Below, one piece after another: positions 62,481 to 64,000 of a DNA stretch of 64,000 bases. How positions within the stretch are numbered: position 1 is the first letter of the stretch; every line of letters begins with the position of its first letter. Under the pieces are notes generated by a model, which worked only from the letters and a program-made list of their open reading frames with translations, ran no database searches and had not been told where the DNA came from. A program made the translations under genes and the position numbers. The stretch is from Urechis unicinctus (taxonomy: Eukaryota > Annelida > Polychaeta > Xenopneusta > Urechidae), in assembly GCA_034190875.2 (NCBI GenBank), contig CM067358.1, forward strand, positions 52,753,137 to 52,817,136, written 5' to 3'.

Positions 62481-64000
62481 AACATAGGCCATGTAATATA
62501 TGCTAGAAAATAATAAGTTTCTAATGACTGCATCTAGCGATAATAATACAACAGTGTCCGTTTTCAAATATGACAATGTATGTAGATTTAATTGACTGAT
62601 TGCCTTTTGTGGTCGTTTAGATAATGTATGCGCATGTGAAGCTTGAATCTAGAGCGGGCGATGATTGTTGATGCTTGATGATCAAAGAACAATGATCTTT
62701 TCTCAATTTTCCATCTTGGCTGCTCAGCTTACATTTTATGGTTTTACTAAGCCTTTTAATAATGTTAACTCAATATTTTACCGACGTCTTGTAGGCGGCT
62801 TTGTTTAAGTGGCATATCGTGTTACAATAATACCCCGTTCTTTTAACTCTAACATTTTCATTCCTTGCAGCAATCAACGCTCTGCATCAGAGCTTTTTGT
62901 CAATCTTTTTTCCCATTCCATGCATAAACTACGCGCTAAGTCAATCCCGCAGTGTGAAGATATTGTAAGCTTTTTGGTTATTTAAGACGTGACGTGAATA
63001 CATAGATGGCATGTGTATGCGAATTTGCATAATGGCTACCTAAATGGCCTCGTTTATAAGGCGACAGAAACTTCATGAGAAGAGTAAAATACATGCATCG
63101 AGATACAGTTGCTCAATCATGTGTGGTTAAAATTTCCTATTGTCGACATTTAGCACTTATCTTCAGCAGCACAAACATTTACCACCGCATCAATCATAGA
63201 AGGTTGCAATGCCACGTTGCAGTGGTTATTTACGTTATTATCTAACATATGTTGTCATCAAAATGAGCACTGGTGAAGCAAGAGTAACCATGGCAACAAG
63301 TTGCTTCTTTGCCCTTGCATTGAATGAATGTTTTATAGATATGTTGTTATATCCATTGTTAGTCTATGGTGCACTCCACAAGACAGTTTACTACGATATG
63401 TTTGTTATATCCATTGTAGCTTTTAAATGGTTATTGGCACAGCGAACGTTGTGGCTGATGCTTAGTGCTTTATTGCTATTAGTGAAGCGTTAACGTGAAG
63501 TCAGCCATGGATCACACTTAGTAGCAACCCCTGAAGCGGGATGAAGGTTTGAGGAATTAGCTTATGCCCTCAAAACCGTGGCTTAAATATAGTGTTTTTT
63601 AAATAGGTGCGAGAGTTTATAAGTAAAGTTCAGAGCATTTTAGACACATAGTATATTAGCGTCGATTCCTTGGACTAAACAATGATGATAAACATGTAGT
63701 TTGCTATTCTCTTGCTTCAGTGATTTCACGTGTGGACGTGGATTGTGCTATCGACACCAAAGTGTGGTATTGATATGCAACACAAACACAAATGTATTGA
63801 AAATACAGAATATGTCGTCCACTGACGAATAAGAAACACACGGCACGAAATCTGTACGAACAACCTTGCAAAATATGCTCTTTCATAAGGGTTCGTGTGT
63901 TAACTCACTACATACAGATTTGACGCTGTGTGAAATGTAGGATGCAAAACAAGAGGCTCAATTATTTGAAGCAATTGCGGAGGTACACAGCATTGAAAGA
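62480..64000 (+). repeat. Block I, copy III (cut by window end)
   Basis: 62520-62970 matches 34150-34620. 62990-63090 and 63340-63720 match 35010-35510. 63735-64000 matches 36950-37220. About 250 bases at 63092-63340 are extra relative to copy II and contain a 94-codon frame (63209-63493) that is open only because of the insertion. The 54-base identical patch is at 63009-63062. Confidence 0.6.

Overview
The window looks like metazoan, probably invertebrate, nuclear DNA. It is AT-rich (GC in the mid-30s per cent by eye). No open frame exceeds about 155 codons and no operon-like packing is seen. There are long AT/GA microsatellites, GT-AG splice sites with pyrimidine tracts, and a decayed copy of the cysteine-rich cytoplasmic domain of P2X7-type receptors, a domain found as a stand-alone family in many invertebrates. 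I cannot name the species. There are no tRNA, rRNA, CRISPR or prokaryotic features.

Most of the 64 kb is a long, apparently non-coding composite repeat, present about three times in the same orientation. I label its blocks A to I by their cross-matches. Copy I (about 1-25170): A 1-600, B 600-4250, C 4746-7170, D 8280-9540, E 9540-11350, a single-copy insert of about 3.9 kb, F 16055-18872, D again 19237-20690, G 20690-23200, H 23200-25170. Copy II (about 25165-41160): A, a scrap of F, C 26640-30360, D 30560-31850, G 31850-34110, I 34110-37300, H 38370-40690. Copy III (about 41160-64000, running off the end): an inverted-repeat version of A 41163-43203, B 43730-47370, C 49080-53030, E 53040-54480, F 54490-58300, D 58300-59570, G 59706-60930, H 60930-61960, I 62480-64000. 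E and G are diverged versions of each other. Copy-specific insertions show up as gaps in one copy relative to another.

The only convincing gene-like material is in the single-copy insert (about 12.1-15.96 kb). On the plus strand, 13643-14119 encodes a P2X7-type domain broken by at least two frameshifts and several stops, with RG-rich possible N-terminal sequence upstream. On the minus strand, 15305-14804 holds three short exons joined by consensus GT-AG introns in one continuous frame ending at a stop. Its family is unknown to me. The two units converge on an AT-rich stretch.

Elsewhere the window holds an inverted-repeat element (arms of about 370-480 bp), a 130-160 bp motif present eight times, two compound microsatellites, a potential G-quadruplex kept in two copies, a possible solo LTR, and two patches (100 nt and 54 nt) that are perfectly identical between otherwise diverged copies. 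Block boundaries and identities were judged by eye and should be taken as accurate to a few tens of bases.
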